Source: Pseudomonadota bacterium (GTDB taxonomy: Bacteria > Pseudomonadota > Alphaproteobacteria > Acetobacterales > Acetobacteraceae). Taken from it: 32,321 bases of DNA. The notes beneath the pieces were generated by a model. The model was not told the origin of the DNA. It saw only the letters and a program-made list of their open reading frames with translations, and did no database searches. The translations under genes and the position numbers were made by a program. The stretch's first letter is position 1. Every line of letters starts with the position of its first letter. Location: positions 1 through 32,321 of the forward strand of contig JAJZFB010000001.1 of NCBI GenBank assembly GCA_021805545.1, in the 5' to 3' direction. This document shows, in pieces, positions 8,404-15,860 of the stretch.

Positions 8404-10239
8404 TCAAACCGCCGCGCCCCCGGCGCGCACCTTTGCTTCCAAAGCCGCCAGCCGCTGGCCCGCCAGCGTCTCCTCGCGCAGCAATTCAGCGGCGCCCTCG
8501 CGCAGCACGGCCATATTCGCCTGTAAAACCGCCCGCGCCCGCATAAACGCCTCATCCACCAGCCCGCGTATGGCGGCATCAATCGCCGCTGCTGTTTGCT
8601 CGCTATATTGGCGTGGCCGCCATTCCGGCCGGCTGCCCAGAAATTGCGAGCCTTCCGGCTCGTATGTCACCTGGCCCAGCTTCGCATCCATGCCGTAGCG
8701 TACCACCATGGCCCGCGCCAAATCGGTCGCCCGCACAAGGTCATCCGCCGCACCCGTGGATATATCGGGAAAAACCAGTGATTCCGCGGCCCGCCCGCCC
8801 AGCAGTACCGTCATGTTCGCCAGCAGCTCGCCACGCGTCATGATAAACCGGTCCTGGCTTGGCCGCTGAATGGTATACCCCAGCGCCGCGATGCCATGCG
8901 GAATAATAGAGATTTTCTGTACCTTGTCCGCGCCTGGCAGCGCCATGGCGGTAATGGCATGGCCCATCTCGTGGTGCGCCACCACCTCGCGCTCCTTGGG
9001 CGCCAGCAGCCGGTTATGCTTCTCCAGCCCGGCGATGATGCGCTCCACGGCATTGGAGAAATCCTCAAGCATCACCGCCTGGGCATTGCGCCTTGTTGCC
9101 AGAAGTGCTGCCTCGTTCACCAAATTTGCCAGGTCCGCCCCGGTAAATCCGGGGGTTAGCATGGCGATTTCCTCCGCCGTCACCTCTGGCGCCAGCTTCA
9201 CCTTGTGCATGTGCAGCGCCAGAATCTGTTCGCGCCCGGCGCGGTCCGGCCGGTCCACCAGCACTTGCCGGTCGAAGCGCCCGGCGCGCAGCAAGGCGGG
9301 GTCCAGTATCTCCGGCCTGTTGGTCGCCGCCAGCAGCACAACACCAACGGAAGGATCAAACCCGTCCATCTCCGCCAGCAACTGGTTCAGCGTCTGCTCC
9401 TTCTCGTCGTTGGCGCCGCCCGGAAGTGCTGCGTTGCGCGCGCGCCCCAGCGCGTCCAGCTCATCGATGAAAATGATGGCTGGCGCCTGCGCCCGCGCCT
9501 GCTCGAACAAATCGCGTACCCTGGCAGCGCCCACGCCCACGAACATTTCCACGAATTCCGAGCCGGAGATGGAAAAAAACGCCACCCCAGCCTCGCCCGC
9601 CACGGCGCGCGCCAACAGTGTTTTGCCCGTGCCTGGCGGCCCCACCAGCAGCACGCCCTTGGGAATATGCGCGCCAAGCCGCCCGTAAGCGGCGGGGTCT
9701 TTCAAAAAATCCACCACCTCCTTCAGCTCCGCCTTGGCCTCTTCCACCCCGGCCACATCCTTAAAGCGCACCGGAACGGAACTTTCGGCATAAACCCGCG
9801 CCTTGGCTTTGCCGGCGGCCAGCACACCGCCACCCACCCCGCCCATGCGCCCGCCCAGCAGCAGGTACCAAAACCCCGCCAGCAGCAGCAGCGGTAAAAG
9901 CCATCCCAAAAGCCCGCTCAGCATTCCTGGCGGCGGCGTGCCAGAGAAAGTAACCTTCGCCTTGGCCAAATCCCGCGCCAGTGCGGGGTCTACCCGGTTG
10001 GTGGCAAAGCGCGCGGGCTGGCCCGCAGCCGTTTTCAGCGTGCCCGTAATCTCATCATCCGAGACGGTAAGGTCATTCACCTGGCCCTGTTTGAGCAATG
10101 CCTGAAACGCGCTGTAGGGTATGGTTTTAACAGCCTCATTCTCCTGCGGCATCAGCAGGCTCAGCAGCAGCACCCCAACCGCCAGCATGGCAAATACAAA
10201 GCCGATGCCTGTACCCTGCCACTTGCCCTTTACCGCCAC
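8404..10239 (-). CDS. ftsH: ATP-dependent zinc metalloprotease, FtsH family
   Basis: A membrane-anchored AAA+ protease that degrades misfolded and regulatory membrane proteins. With the start chosen here it has 611 residues. Two membrane segments (about 10-30 and 105-127) flank a small periplasmic domain. Then come Walker A GPPGTGKT (200-207), Walker B AIIFIDE, the second region of homology ([18 protein letters not shown]) and the zinc motif HEMGH (423-427), with Met where most FtsH have Ala. The glutamate-rich C-terminal tail of E. coli FtsH is absent. GTG 10239 is preferred over the in-frame ATG 10269 because GGGGAG lies seven to eight bases before it and the protein then begins with a typical short cytoplasmic stub. 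An FNR-type box lies upstream. Alphaproteobacteria usually have an ftsH next to tilS. This isolated gene may be a second, condition-specific copy. Confidence 0.93.
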   Translation of the reverse strand: MAVKGKWQGTGIGFVFAMLAVGVLLLSLLMPQENEAVKTIPYSAFQALLKQGQVNDLTVSDDEITGTLKTAAGQPARFATNRVDPALARDLAKAKVTFSGTPPPGMLSGLLGWLLPLLLLAGFWYLLLGGRMGGVGGGVLAAGKAKARVYAESSVPVRFKDVAGVEEAKAELKEVVDFLKDPAAYGRLGAHIPKGVLLVGPPGTGKTLLARAVAGEAGVAFFSISGSEFVEMFVGVGAARVRDLFEQARAQAPAIIFIDELDALGRARNAALPGGANDEKEQTLNQLLAEMDGFDPSVGVVLLAATNRPEILDPALLRAGRFDRQVLVDRPDRAGREQILALHMHKVKLAPEVTAEEIAMLTPGFTGADLANLVNEAALLATRRNAQAVMLEDFSNAVERIIAGLEKHNRLLAPKEREVVAHHEMGHAITAMALPGADKVQKISIIPHGIAALGYTIQRPSQDRFIMTRGELLANMTVLLGGRAAESLVFPDISTGAADDLVRATDLARAMVVRYGMDAKLGQVTYEPEGSQFLGSRPEWRPRQYSEQTAAAIDAAIRGLVDEAFMRARAVLQANMAVLREGAAELLREETLAGQRLAALEAKVRAGGAAV

Positions 10240-10264
10240 ATCATTTCTCCCCAACCTTGGCGCG

Positions 10265-10306
10265 AGCATAGCAACGGCGCGCGGGCAGTGGCTTGACCCG
10301 GATCAA
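10265..10306 (-). promoter_or_regulatory. FNR/FixK-type box with -10 element upstream of ftsH
   Basis: On the minus strand, TTGATCCGGGTCAA (10306-10293) matches the FNR consensus TTGAT-N4-ATCAA at nine of ten positions. TATGCT (10270-10265) downstream is a plausible -10. A start site seven bases past it (10258) places the box centre at -41.5, the standard class II activator position. The ftsH GTG would then be 19 bases into the message. Confidence 0.55.
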
Positions 10307-10325
10307 TCCACCCCTGGCCGGCGTG

Positions 10326-10676
10326 CTATATTTGCGTGCCCAGCCACACAAACGCCAGGCACAGCCCGGCGGAAGACAGCACATACATAGCCGCGCGCAA
10401 CAATTTTCCGCCCCGCGCCAGCTCCAGGGTCTGCAGGCTGAAGGACGAGAACGTGGTGAACCCGCCACATATGCCCACCATCACAAACGCTTTCATGCCC
10501 AGCGATGCATGTAGCGTGGCGAACAGGCCGATGATGAACGACCCGGTTACGTTGATGAGCAGCGTGCCCCAGGGAAAAGCCGGGCCTGTGAGCGCCGCTA
10601 CCATCGCCGCGAGCCCGTAGCGCGCCATGCTGCCCAATGCGCCGCCCAGCGCAACCAGCGGATAGGCCTCGTTCAT
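10326..10676 (-). CDS. crcB: Fluoride channel CrcB/Fluc (second copy in operon)
   Basis: A 116-residue, four-helix inner-membrane protein of the Fluc family, which works as a dual-topology dimer and lets fluoride leave the cell. Family motifs are GGALGSMARY near the start, GTLLINVTGSFIIG in the middle and GICGGFTTFSSFS. The Phe-box residues and the TTFSS break in helix 3, which line the pores, are present. It is the third gene of the riboswitch-led unit crcB-usp-crcB, 75 bases after usp. It differs clearly in sequence from the first copy, so the pair could act as homodimers or as a heterodimer. GGGAG lies 11 bases before ATG 10676, a loose ribosome site. Confidence 0.93.
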   Translation of the reverse strand: MNEAYPLVALGGALGSMARYGLAAMVAALTGPAFPWGTLLINVTGSFIIGLFATLHASLGMKAFVMVGICGGFTTFSSFSLQTLELARGGKLLRAAMYVLSSAGLCLAFVWLGTQI

Positions 10677-10751
10677 GGCAACTCAACTCCCTGGCCATGA
10701 TGGCCCTGGCGCAAGAGACTCCAAGTGAATGGCCGCATCTTTACATTCTCC

Positions 10752-11567
10752 TCAATGGCGCATCAGTACTGGAATATCCGCATGGGCCAGCATGTATTTT
10801 GTTACGCCGCCAAACAGCCTGTTATGCCAGGCGTTGTGTGCAAACGCGCCCATCACCAGCATGCCGGCATTCAGCTCATGCGCCTTGGCCAGCAGCAGCG
10901 CGCCGAATATATCCTTGCCCACAGGCAATTCGTGCCCCGTTACCGTCACGCCATGCTCGGCCAGCACCGCCGGAATCCGCGGTGGCGGCGCATCCGCGCG
11001 GCGGCCCATCAGCACATGAATATCCGCCGTCCGTGGAATGCAATGCAACACAGACATTACCGCGTGCAGCGTGAATTTATCGTCCCTCCAGGCCACGGCC
11101 ACGGTTTCTCCAAATTCCGTGCCTGCATGCGCCGGCACCATCAGCACGGGGCGCCCCGAGGCAAACAGCGCCGCATGCAGGGCCTCGTGCTCGGCCCGGG
11201 CGCCATGCTCCAGGGGCTGGCCAACAACAATGTAATCGGCCCTCCCGCCCCATTCCTTCACCAATGTTTCCGCCACCCCTTCTTCGTCAATCCAGCGCGG
11301 TCCGGCCTCACCCGCCTGCCCCGCTGCCCAGGCGCCAAAACTGCGGCGCAGCGCGGCGGCGCGCCCGGCCTCGTGGCTGCGTATCGTCTGCTCCTGTTCC
11401 TTCGTCAGCACTTCCTCGGTCACCAGAATGGTCGAGACCGGCGGCACGCGCATCACCAGCACCTCAAACCGCGCGCCACCCGCCAGCGTGCCCAGCCGCG
11501 TGGCGGCCGCCAACACCGTGGCCGCGGAGTCCGTGCGGGTTAAAATCACCAGAATCACGTTGGACAT
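10752..11567 (-). CDS. Universal stress protein family protein
   Basis: A 271-residue cytosolic protein with two alpha/beta UspA-like halves. The N-terminal half begins MSNVILVILTRTD. The C-terminal half ends with LLAKAHELNAGMLVMGAF and a GG-VT loop followed by MLAHADIPVLMRH, typical of Usp domains. In the ATP loop the second glycine of the G-2x-G-9x-G(S/T) pattern is replaced (GAFAHNAWHNRLFGGVT), so nucleotide binding is uncertain. ATG 11567 follows GGGAGGT and overlaps the stop of the upstream crcB as TAATG, which indicates translational coupling. Lying between two fluoride channels, it probably belongs to the fluoride response, but a specific role cannot be read from the sequence. Confidence 0.85.
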   Translation of the reverse strand: MSNVILVILTRTDSAATVLAAATRLGTLAGGARFEVLVMRVPPVSTILVTEEVLTKEQEQTIRSHEAGRAAALRRSFGAWAAGQAGEAGPRWIDEEGVAETLVKEWGGRADYIVVGQPLEHGARAEHEALHAALFASGRPVLMVPAHAGTEFGETVAVAWRDDKFTLHAVMSVLHCIPRTADIHVLMGRRADAPPPRIPAVLAEHGVTVTGHELPVGKDIFGALLLAKAHELNAGMLVMGAFAHNAWHNRLFGGVTKYMLAHADIPVLMRH

Positions 11568-12001
11568 TATACCTCCCAATCCTCTGTGGCCGGCGCCGAG
11601 AGGCGCGAAACCCCAACCAGCCATACGCCAAGCGTAACGGCAAGCAGGCAGCCCAGCACGGAGGCCAGGACATAAATCAAGGACAAACCCGCACCGCCCG
11701 TATGGGCCAGAACCAGCGCCCCCAGGCTGAACGATGAGAAGGTGGTGAACCCGCCGCAAATGCCCACAATCACAAAATTTCGTGTTTCCGGCTCCACTTT
11801 CAACAAGCCCTTGGCCCCCGTGGCCTCGGCAAAAAAGCCGATGACAAAGCAGCCCAGCCAGTTGACCCATAAAATACCCCAGGGAAACGAGCTGTGCATG
11901 AGAACAGGGCCAATATCGCCCAGCCAGAAGCGGGCCATGCTGCCCAGCGCGCCACCAGCGCCAATAACAAGGTAATTTCTAATGCCCAAGGCGTTCAACA
12001 T
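11567..12001 (-). CDS. crcB: Fluoride channel CrcB/Fluc (first copy in operon)
   Basis: A 144-residue four-helix membrane protein. Fluc motifs are GGALGSMARFWL, WGILWVNWLGCFVIGF and VGICGGFTTFSSFS. It is about 20 residues longer than most family members, mostly in the loop before helix 3 and at the C-terminus. ATG 12001 is chosen because MLNALGIRNYLVIGAGGALGS gives a normal N-terminus and GAAGG lies five bases upstream. That ATG sits inside the last codons of a 51-codon hydrophobic ORF (ATGTTGA overlap). The region upstream holds a fluoride aptamer, so the substrate assignment is supported independently. Its stop is coupled to usp. Confidence 0.93.
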   Translation of the reverse strand: MLNALGIRNYLVIGAGGALGSMARFWLGDIGPVLMHSSFPWGILWVNWLGCFVIGFFAEATGAKGLLKVEPETRNFVIVGICGGFTTFSSFSLGALVLAHTGGAGLSLIYVLASVLGCLLAVTLGVWLVGVSRLSAPATEDWEV

Positions 12002-12150
12002 AGCGCCCTTCTGGAAGAAAATAACGGTGAGTGGAATAACGGGAGCCATACCGATAATCCCGCTACCCGTGCAAACAGCGCCCGGCAGCTTCCGCGGGCG
12101 GGCAGCGTTATCCACAAAGCGGAAAAAACAAAAAACCACGCGGCAGACAC
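11995..12150 (-). CDS. Hydrophobic 51-codon leader ORF upstream of crcB
   Basis: GTG 12150 lies nine bases after AGGAGGAG (12167-12160), the best ribosome site in the leader. TTG 12156 in the same frame is an alternative start. The frame runs 51 codons to a TGA at 11997-11995 that overlaps the crcB ATG (12001-11999). The first 17 or so residues (SAAWFFVFSALWITLPA) could span a membrane; the rest is Arg- and Leu-rich and unlike any family I know. Its main role may be to carry ribosomes from the riboswitch-controlled site to crcB. It might also be a real small membrane protein or a chance frame. Evidence is the ribosome site, the exact overlap and the position after the aptamer. No homology is claimed. 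Confidence 0.35.
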   Translation of the reverse strand: MSAAWFFVFSALWITLPARGSCRALFARVAGLSVWLPLFHSPLFSSRRALC

Positions 12151-12154
12151 GCGC
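12123..12154 (-). terminator. Possible intrinsic terminator in the fluoride leader
   Basis: Minus-strand GCGCG and CGCGT can pair around a 7-base loop, followed after GG by six Ts, a G and six more Ts. This could be a transcriptional expression platform. The same bases are the first codons of the leader ORF, and the stem is short, so the ribosome-site sequestering model fits better. The two are not exclusive. Confidence 0.3.
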
Positions 12155-12167
12155 AACAACTCCTCCT

Positions 12168-12231
12168 GACGATCAGGTCCAAAGACGATCAGGTCCAAAG
12201 ACGATCAGGTCCAAAGACGATCAGGTCCAAA
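12168..12231 (-). repeat. 16-bp x4 perfect tandem repeat in the fluoride leader
   Basis: Four identical copies of TTTGGACCTGATCGTC (minus strand) fill 12231-12168 exactly. They start directly after the last bases of the fluoride aptamer and end at the CAGGAGGAG ribosome site. Sixteen is not a multiple of three, so they are not conserved coding repeats. There are no spacers, so it is not a CRISPR array. Copy number may vary between strains. Confidence 0.95.
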
Positions 12232-12280
12232 CAGGAGTTATCAGCCCCAAGGGCGGTTACACGGCGAACCCCATCGCCAA
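12232..12280 (-). promoter_or_regulatory. Fluoride riboswitch (crcB motif aptamer)
   Basis: On the minus strand the sequence GGCGATGGGGTTCGCC (12278-12263) is followed by AACCGCCC-TT-GGGGCTGATAACTCCTG. This follows the crcB RNA layout: a GGCGA/TCGCC stem, an AACCGCCC/GGGCTGAT hairpin and a closing AACUCCU. The long-range pseudoknot pairs GGGGUU in the first loop with AACUCC, allowing one G.U. It lies upstream of crcB with no other gene between except the leader ORF. The likely expression platform is 7-bp pairing of AACUCCU (12239-12233) with AGGAGUU (12164-12158), which covers the leader ribosome site when fluoride is absent. The promoter is not clear. A TTGACA at 12320-12315 overlaps the gntR stop but lacks a well-spaced -10. 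Confidence 0.9.
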
Positions 12281-12316
12281 ACCTTATGGTATACCAGCCG
12301 ATTCAACGCCAATATG

Positions 12317-13069
12317 TCAAGGTTGCCCAAGCCGCTTGGGCGGGGCGCCGCGCAAGCCCTGGGCGCGGTCACGCACCGCGTTACGCACGGTGTCCGATAC
12401 AACGAGGATACGGCTCTCATGCGAATGGCGGATATGCCGCCGGATTGCGTCTTCCGCGCGTGCCGGGTCGCGGGCGCGGATGGCATCCACAATCTCCACA
12501 TGCTCGGCCAGCGCGTCTTCTATGCGCCCAGGGGCGTTATAGGTGGTGGGGCCAAGCAGGGGCACGAAGTTGAGCAGCGATTGCAGGCTTTTCAGTAAAA
12601 ACCGGTTGCGTGCCGCACGGTAGATCTGCTCGTGAAACACTTGGTTTTCGCGGGCATGGGCACGGGCATCGCGCGGCAGGGCGCGCATCGCATCCAGCGT
12701 CGCGGCAAGGATGCGTATTTCAGTTTCATCCGCGTTGCGCGCGGCCAGGGCGGCGGCAGTGCCTTCCAGGCTCTCGCGCATGGCGTAAAATTCGTCGATG
12801 GCGCGCAGATCGTACAGCACCACGGACATGCCGCCGCCCGCCGCATGCTCCAGCATGCCCTCGGCCTGCAGGCGGCGCATGGCCTCGCGCACCGGGGTTC
12901 GGCTCATTTTCAGCCAGGCGGAAACCTCCATCTCCATCAGGCGCTGCCCAGGCGCGATCGTGCCTTCGCGGATCGCATCGTGCAGCATCTCGTAGGCCCA
13001 GGCGGCGCGGCCGCCACCGGCCTCGCCCATGGGGTCCGCACGTTTATGCTCCGGATCGGTCACATTCAT
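12317..13069 (-). CDS. GntR-family regulator, FadR/FCD subfamily
   Basis: A 250-residue DNA-binding regulator starting at ATG 13069. The winged helix spans about 20-80 (AYEMLHDAIREGTIAPGQRL, then MSRTPVREAMRRLQAEGML). It is followed by an all-helical FCD effector domain, recognisable from MRESLEGTAAALAARNA, ENQVFHEQIYRAARN, ALAEHVEIVDAIRARD and AIRRHIRHSHE. The Asp/His residues that bind a metal and a carboxylate ligand in this subfamily appear to be present. Regulators of this kind usually repress neighbouring genes for organic-acid or sugar-acid use. It follows the epimerase gene by 44 bases on the same strand. A TGTATACA palindrome upstream of the flavoprotein dehydrogenase is a candidate operator. 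The ligand is unknown. Confidence 0.88.
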   Translation of the reverse strand: MNVTDPEHKRADPMGEAGGGRAAWAYEMLHDAIREGTIAPGQRLMEMEVSAWLKMSRTPVREAMRRLQAEGMLEHAAGGGMSVVLYDLRAIDEFYAMRESLEGTAAALAARNADETEIRILAATLDAMRALPRDARAHARENQVFHEQIYRAARNRFLLKSLQSLLNFVPLLGPTTYNAPGRIEDALAEHVEIVDAIRARDPARAEDAIRRHIRHSHESRILVVSDTVRNAVRDRAQGLRGAPPKRLGQP

Positions 13070-13113
13070 GGGTAAAACCCTAGCCGCCGCGCCTTGCCGC
13101 CACAAGCAGAGGC

Positions 13114-14106
13114 TTAGCCCCGGCGCGCATCACGCCACGCCACGTAGCGGCGCAGCCCCTCGCGCAAATCCACGCGCGCGGACCAGGAAATCTTCTCCTT
13201 GGCTTTGGCCGGGCTGAAGCCAAGATGGTTGCCGCCAGCGGTTTTAATCTGCCGGGAATCCGCAACGTAAACCGGCTCAACGCCCGCAACCCCGCAAACC
13301 TCCAGCAGCGTACGCGCCACGTTGGTCAGCGTGCTGTCCACCCCTGTCACCAGGTTCAGCACATTCCCGCCCGTGCCATTCAGCATGGCGGCCACGCAGC
13401 CCGCGGCCACATCGGCCACATGGATGTAATCATGCACCTCCTGGCCGTCGCCCGCGATCACCGGCGCCTCGCCACGGCGGATTGCCTCATACATCGCGGC
13501 AATGCCATTGGCATTGATGGCCCGCTCATGCTGGCGCTCGCCATACACCGACGAAAAACGCAGCGCGTTGAACTCCACGCCGAATTTCTGCTGGTAGAAC
13601 AAGCCGAGATTCTCGCCCATCAGCTTGCTGGTGCCATAGATGGCGGAAAGCGGCGCGGCATTGGCAAAGGTTGCAGGCGCGTCCTCACTCAGCACATCCG
13701 CCAGCGTGCCGCCATAGGCAGCCACCGACGAGGAGAAAACGACGCGCCGCACCCTGGCGATGCGCGCGGCTTCCAGCGTGTTCACCATGCCGGTGGTGTT
13801 CACCGCCACACCCAGCGGCATTTGCGTGGCCATGGGAATGGTGAGAAACCCGGCCAGGGCAAAAACACCATCCACGCCCTGGGCGGCGTCGATAATCTCA
13901 TTCAACCGCAGAATATCGCCACGCAGCCGTTGCACGCGCGGCTCGTTCTCCAGATGCGCGATGGTCTCCGGCGTGCCGAGCGAGAAATTATCCAGCAGCC
14001 GCACCCCGGCCGCGCCCTGGGCCAGCAGCGCATCGGTAATATGCGAGCCGATAAGGCTCGCCCCGCCGGTGATGAGATAGGATTTGCCCCTGCAATCATG
14101 GCTCAT
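13114..14106 (-). CDS. NAD-dependent epimerase/dehydratase (extended SDR)
   Basis: A 330-residue extended short-chain dehydrogenase of the UDP-glucose 4-epimerase superfamily. The Rossmann glycine motif is TGGASLIGSH (13-22). It continues with LLDNFSLG, a GDI acidic block, SSSVAAYG and the catalytic pair YGTSK (Tyr157, Lys161). RFSSVYGERQ and DYIHVADVA follow and match sugar-nucleotide epimerases. The gene lies 29 bases after the flavoprotein dehydrogenase and before gntR, so it probably belongs to that operon rather than to polysaccharide synthesis. The substrate could be a sugar nucleotide or a free sugar acid; sequence alone does not decide. Confidence 0.88.
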   Translation of the reverse strand: MSHDCRGKSYLITGGASLIGSHITDALLAQGAAGVRLLDNFSLGTPETIAHLENEPRVQRLRGDILRLNEIIDAAQGVDGVFALAGFLTIPMATQMPLGVAVNTTGMVNTLEAARIARVRRVVFSSSVAAYGGTLADVLSEDAPATFANAAPLSAIYGTSKLMGENLGLFYQQKFGVEFNALRFSSVYGERQHERAINANGIAAMYEAIRRGEAPVIAGDGQEVHDYIHVADVAAGCVAAMLNGTGGNVLNLVTGVDSTLTNVARTLLEVCGVAGVEPVYVADSRQIKTAGGNHLGFSPAKAKEKISWSARVDLREGLRRYVAWRDARRG

Positions 14107-14135
14107 TCTTGAAAACCCCTTTTATGATTTGGCCC

Positions 14136-15758
14136 TTATGGAACCCAGGAAGTTTCCACCAGCGTATTGCCTGGGGCTTGCGGGGCGGTTTCCAGCACCT
14201 TGTTGGTTGCCGCCGCCATACGGCCTGGCAAGGCTTCCGGCGCGGTCACCGCCTTGGTGAGGTTCGCGCCCTTGCTGGCGGCGGTGCGCCCGGCAATGCG
14301 GCCAAACGTGGCGCCGGAAACCAGGCCCGTACCGGCGGGATAGTTATCATAGTACAGCCCGCCCACCATTTCGCCGCACGCCAGCAAGCCGGGGATCGGG
14401 CGCCAGTCGGTGCCGATCACACGCGCATGCTCGTCAATTTTGATGCCGCCAAAGGTGAAGGTGATGCCGCCCGTGGCGGTGTAGGCATAAAACGGGGCCT
14501 TTTCCAGCTTCAGCGCCCAGTTGGTCTTTTCCAGCGCCAGGCCTTCGGTCGCAAGCCCATCCTTCTGGGTGGGGTCGAACCCATCTGCGGCGGATCTGGC
14601 GGCGGCGTTGTACTCGGCCAGCGTGCGCAGCGCCTGCGCCTTGTCGTCCAGGTCCAGCTGCGCGATCAGCGCCTCCAGCGTATCGGCCACGATAGGCTGG
14701 CTGGTGCCATAGCGCGGCTCCAGCAGGTGCACGGTCTGGCTGTCGAAAATCTGGTAGGCCTTGGCCCCTGGCTCGGCCAGCACGGCGCGGCCATATTTGG
14801 CGTAGGTGAACATGGCGCCGTCCTCGCCCTCATTCACAAAACGCTTGCCGTTGCGGTTAATCATCACGCCATACAAATAGCTCAGGCGGTTGGAGCGGTC
14901 GGTAAGCTCACGCGGCGCGTAATTGCCCCAATCGGCGGAAATGGGGGTGGCGTGGCAGCCGCTCCACTGGCCCCAGGGCATGGCGCCGGCATCGTTCATG
15001 GCCATGCGCAGCCCGTCGCCCTGGTTATAGGGCGTGCCACGCACCTTGGCGCCACCCACCAGCGGGCCGATATGCTGCGTACGCATCTGCACATTCGCCT
15101 CAAACCCGCCGCAGCCCAGAATCACGGCGTCACCGGCAATTTCCTCCATGCCGTTCTCGCCGCGCATTTTCACGCCGCACACGGCACCATCTTCGTTAAT
15201 CAGCAGCGTGGTCACGGCGGCACTATAACGGATTTCCACGCCCATCTGCTCAGCCGTGGCAAACCAGGCGGCGGAAAGCCCAACGCCTTCGTGCTCGGCA
15301 CGCACCACCAGGCCACGCGCCCAGATAATTTTATTGCCCTTGCGCACGCCGGTAAGAGAGACGGAAGGCTCCATCGGAATCTTGCCGGTGTCATGCATCC
15401 AGAACACAGTGTCCTTGGAATTATCAACCAGCACGCGCGAGAGCACAGGGTCGGTCTGGCCATTCGTCACGCGCATCAAATCGCCATGGAAATCTGCCTT
15501 GGTATAAGGCTGGATGCCCTCGTAGAAATTCTCGAACTGCTCCTCAGCCCCGGGCAGAAGCGGGCCGATCTCGCGCGGATCGTCAAAGGCGAAGCGCAGC
15601 ACGCCGCCGGACCAATGCGTGTTGCCGCCACGCATCTCGCGCGGGGCCTTTTCCAGCACCAGCACACGGGCCGCGCCATTCTCCTTGGCGGATACGGCGG
15701 CGGCCAGGGCGGCATTGCCGGCGCCGACGACGATGACGTCATATTGTGCGGTGGCCAT
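14136..15758 (-). CDS. FAD-dependent dehydrogenase, tricarballylate dehydrogenase/fumarate reductase type
   Basis: A 540-residue flavoprotein of the succinate dehydrogenase/fumarate reductase superfamily. The FAD-binding motif is VVGAGNAALAAA (10-21), followed by an acidic strand end LEKAP, then GGNTHWSGGVLR. Further motifs are ILGCGGFEAN, NRNGKRFVNEGED, ATGGITFTFGGI and the C-terminal FAD loop GLYYDNYPAGTGLVSGATFGRIAG. The overall pattern resembles TcuA (tricarballylate dehydrogenase) and related alpha-hydroxy or dicarboxylate oxidising enzymes. The real substrate is unknown. GAGGAA lies seven bases before ATG 15758. A 102-base leader region upstream carries a TGTATACA palindrome. It is probably co-transcribed with the epimerase and gntR as a catabolic unit. 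Confidence 0.85.
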   Translation of the reverse strand: MATAQYDVIVVGAGNAALAAAVSAKENGAARVLVLEKAPREMRGGNTHWSGGVLRFAFDDPREIGPLLPGAEEQFENFYEGIQPYTKADFHGDLMRVTNGQTDPVLSRVLVDNSKDTVFWMHDTGKIPMEPSVSLTGVRKGNKIIWARGLVVRAEHEGVGLSAAWFATAEQMGVEIRYSAAVTTLLINEDGAVCGVKMRGENGMEEIAGDAVILGCGGFEANVQMRTQHIGPLVGGAKVRGTPYNQGDGLRMAMNDAGAMPWGQWSGCHATPISADWGNYAPRELTDRSNRLSYLYGVMINRNGKRFVNEGEDGAMFTYAKYGRAVLAEPGAKAYQIFDSQTVHLLEPRYGTSQPIVADTLEALIAQLDLDDKAQALRTLAEYNAAARSAADGFDPTQKDGLATEGLALEKTNWALKLEKAPFYAYTATGGITFTFGGIKIDEHARVIGTDWRPIPGLLACGEMVGGLYYDNYPAGTGLVSGATFGRIAGRTAASKGANLTKAVTAPEALPGRMAAATNKVLETAPQAPGNTLVETSWVP

Positions 15759-15824
15759 GTTTTGTTCCTCGTCAGTTTGCAGGCCCGGCGGACCAGGGGA
15801 TGGATGATGGCGACACGCATAATC

Positions 15825-15834
15825 GTGTATACAA
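15825..15834 (-). promoter_or_regulatory. TGTATACA palindrome, candidate GntR operator
   Basis: TTGTATACAC (minus strand) has a perfect 8-bp palindromic core. It lies 67 bases upstream of the flavoprotein dehydrogenase start in an AT-rich patch flanked by ATAAT on both sides. FCD-type GntR regulators often bind short palindromes of this kind, and a gntR gene is in the same cluster. Confidence 0.35.
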
Positions 15835-15860
15835 TAATGTGCAAGAGCCAGGTGGCCCGC

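Noticed and set aside
10240-10269. ATG 10269 as the start of ftsH
   Set aside because: It lacks a ribosome site and would place the start inside the candidate -10 region. GTG 10239 has GGGGAG at good spacing.
12168-12231. CRISPR array or plasmid iterons from the four 16-bp repeats
   Set aside because: The copies are directly joined without spacers, and there are no cas or rep genes. The position fits the fluoride leader.
12291-12320. TTGACA with GGTATACC as a promoter for the fluoride operon
   Set aside because: The spacer to any TATA-like hexamer is 20-21 bases, too long for a standard promoter. The operon may instead be read through from gntR or use another sigma factor.
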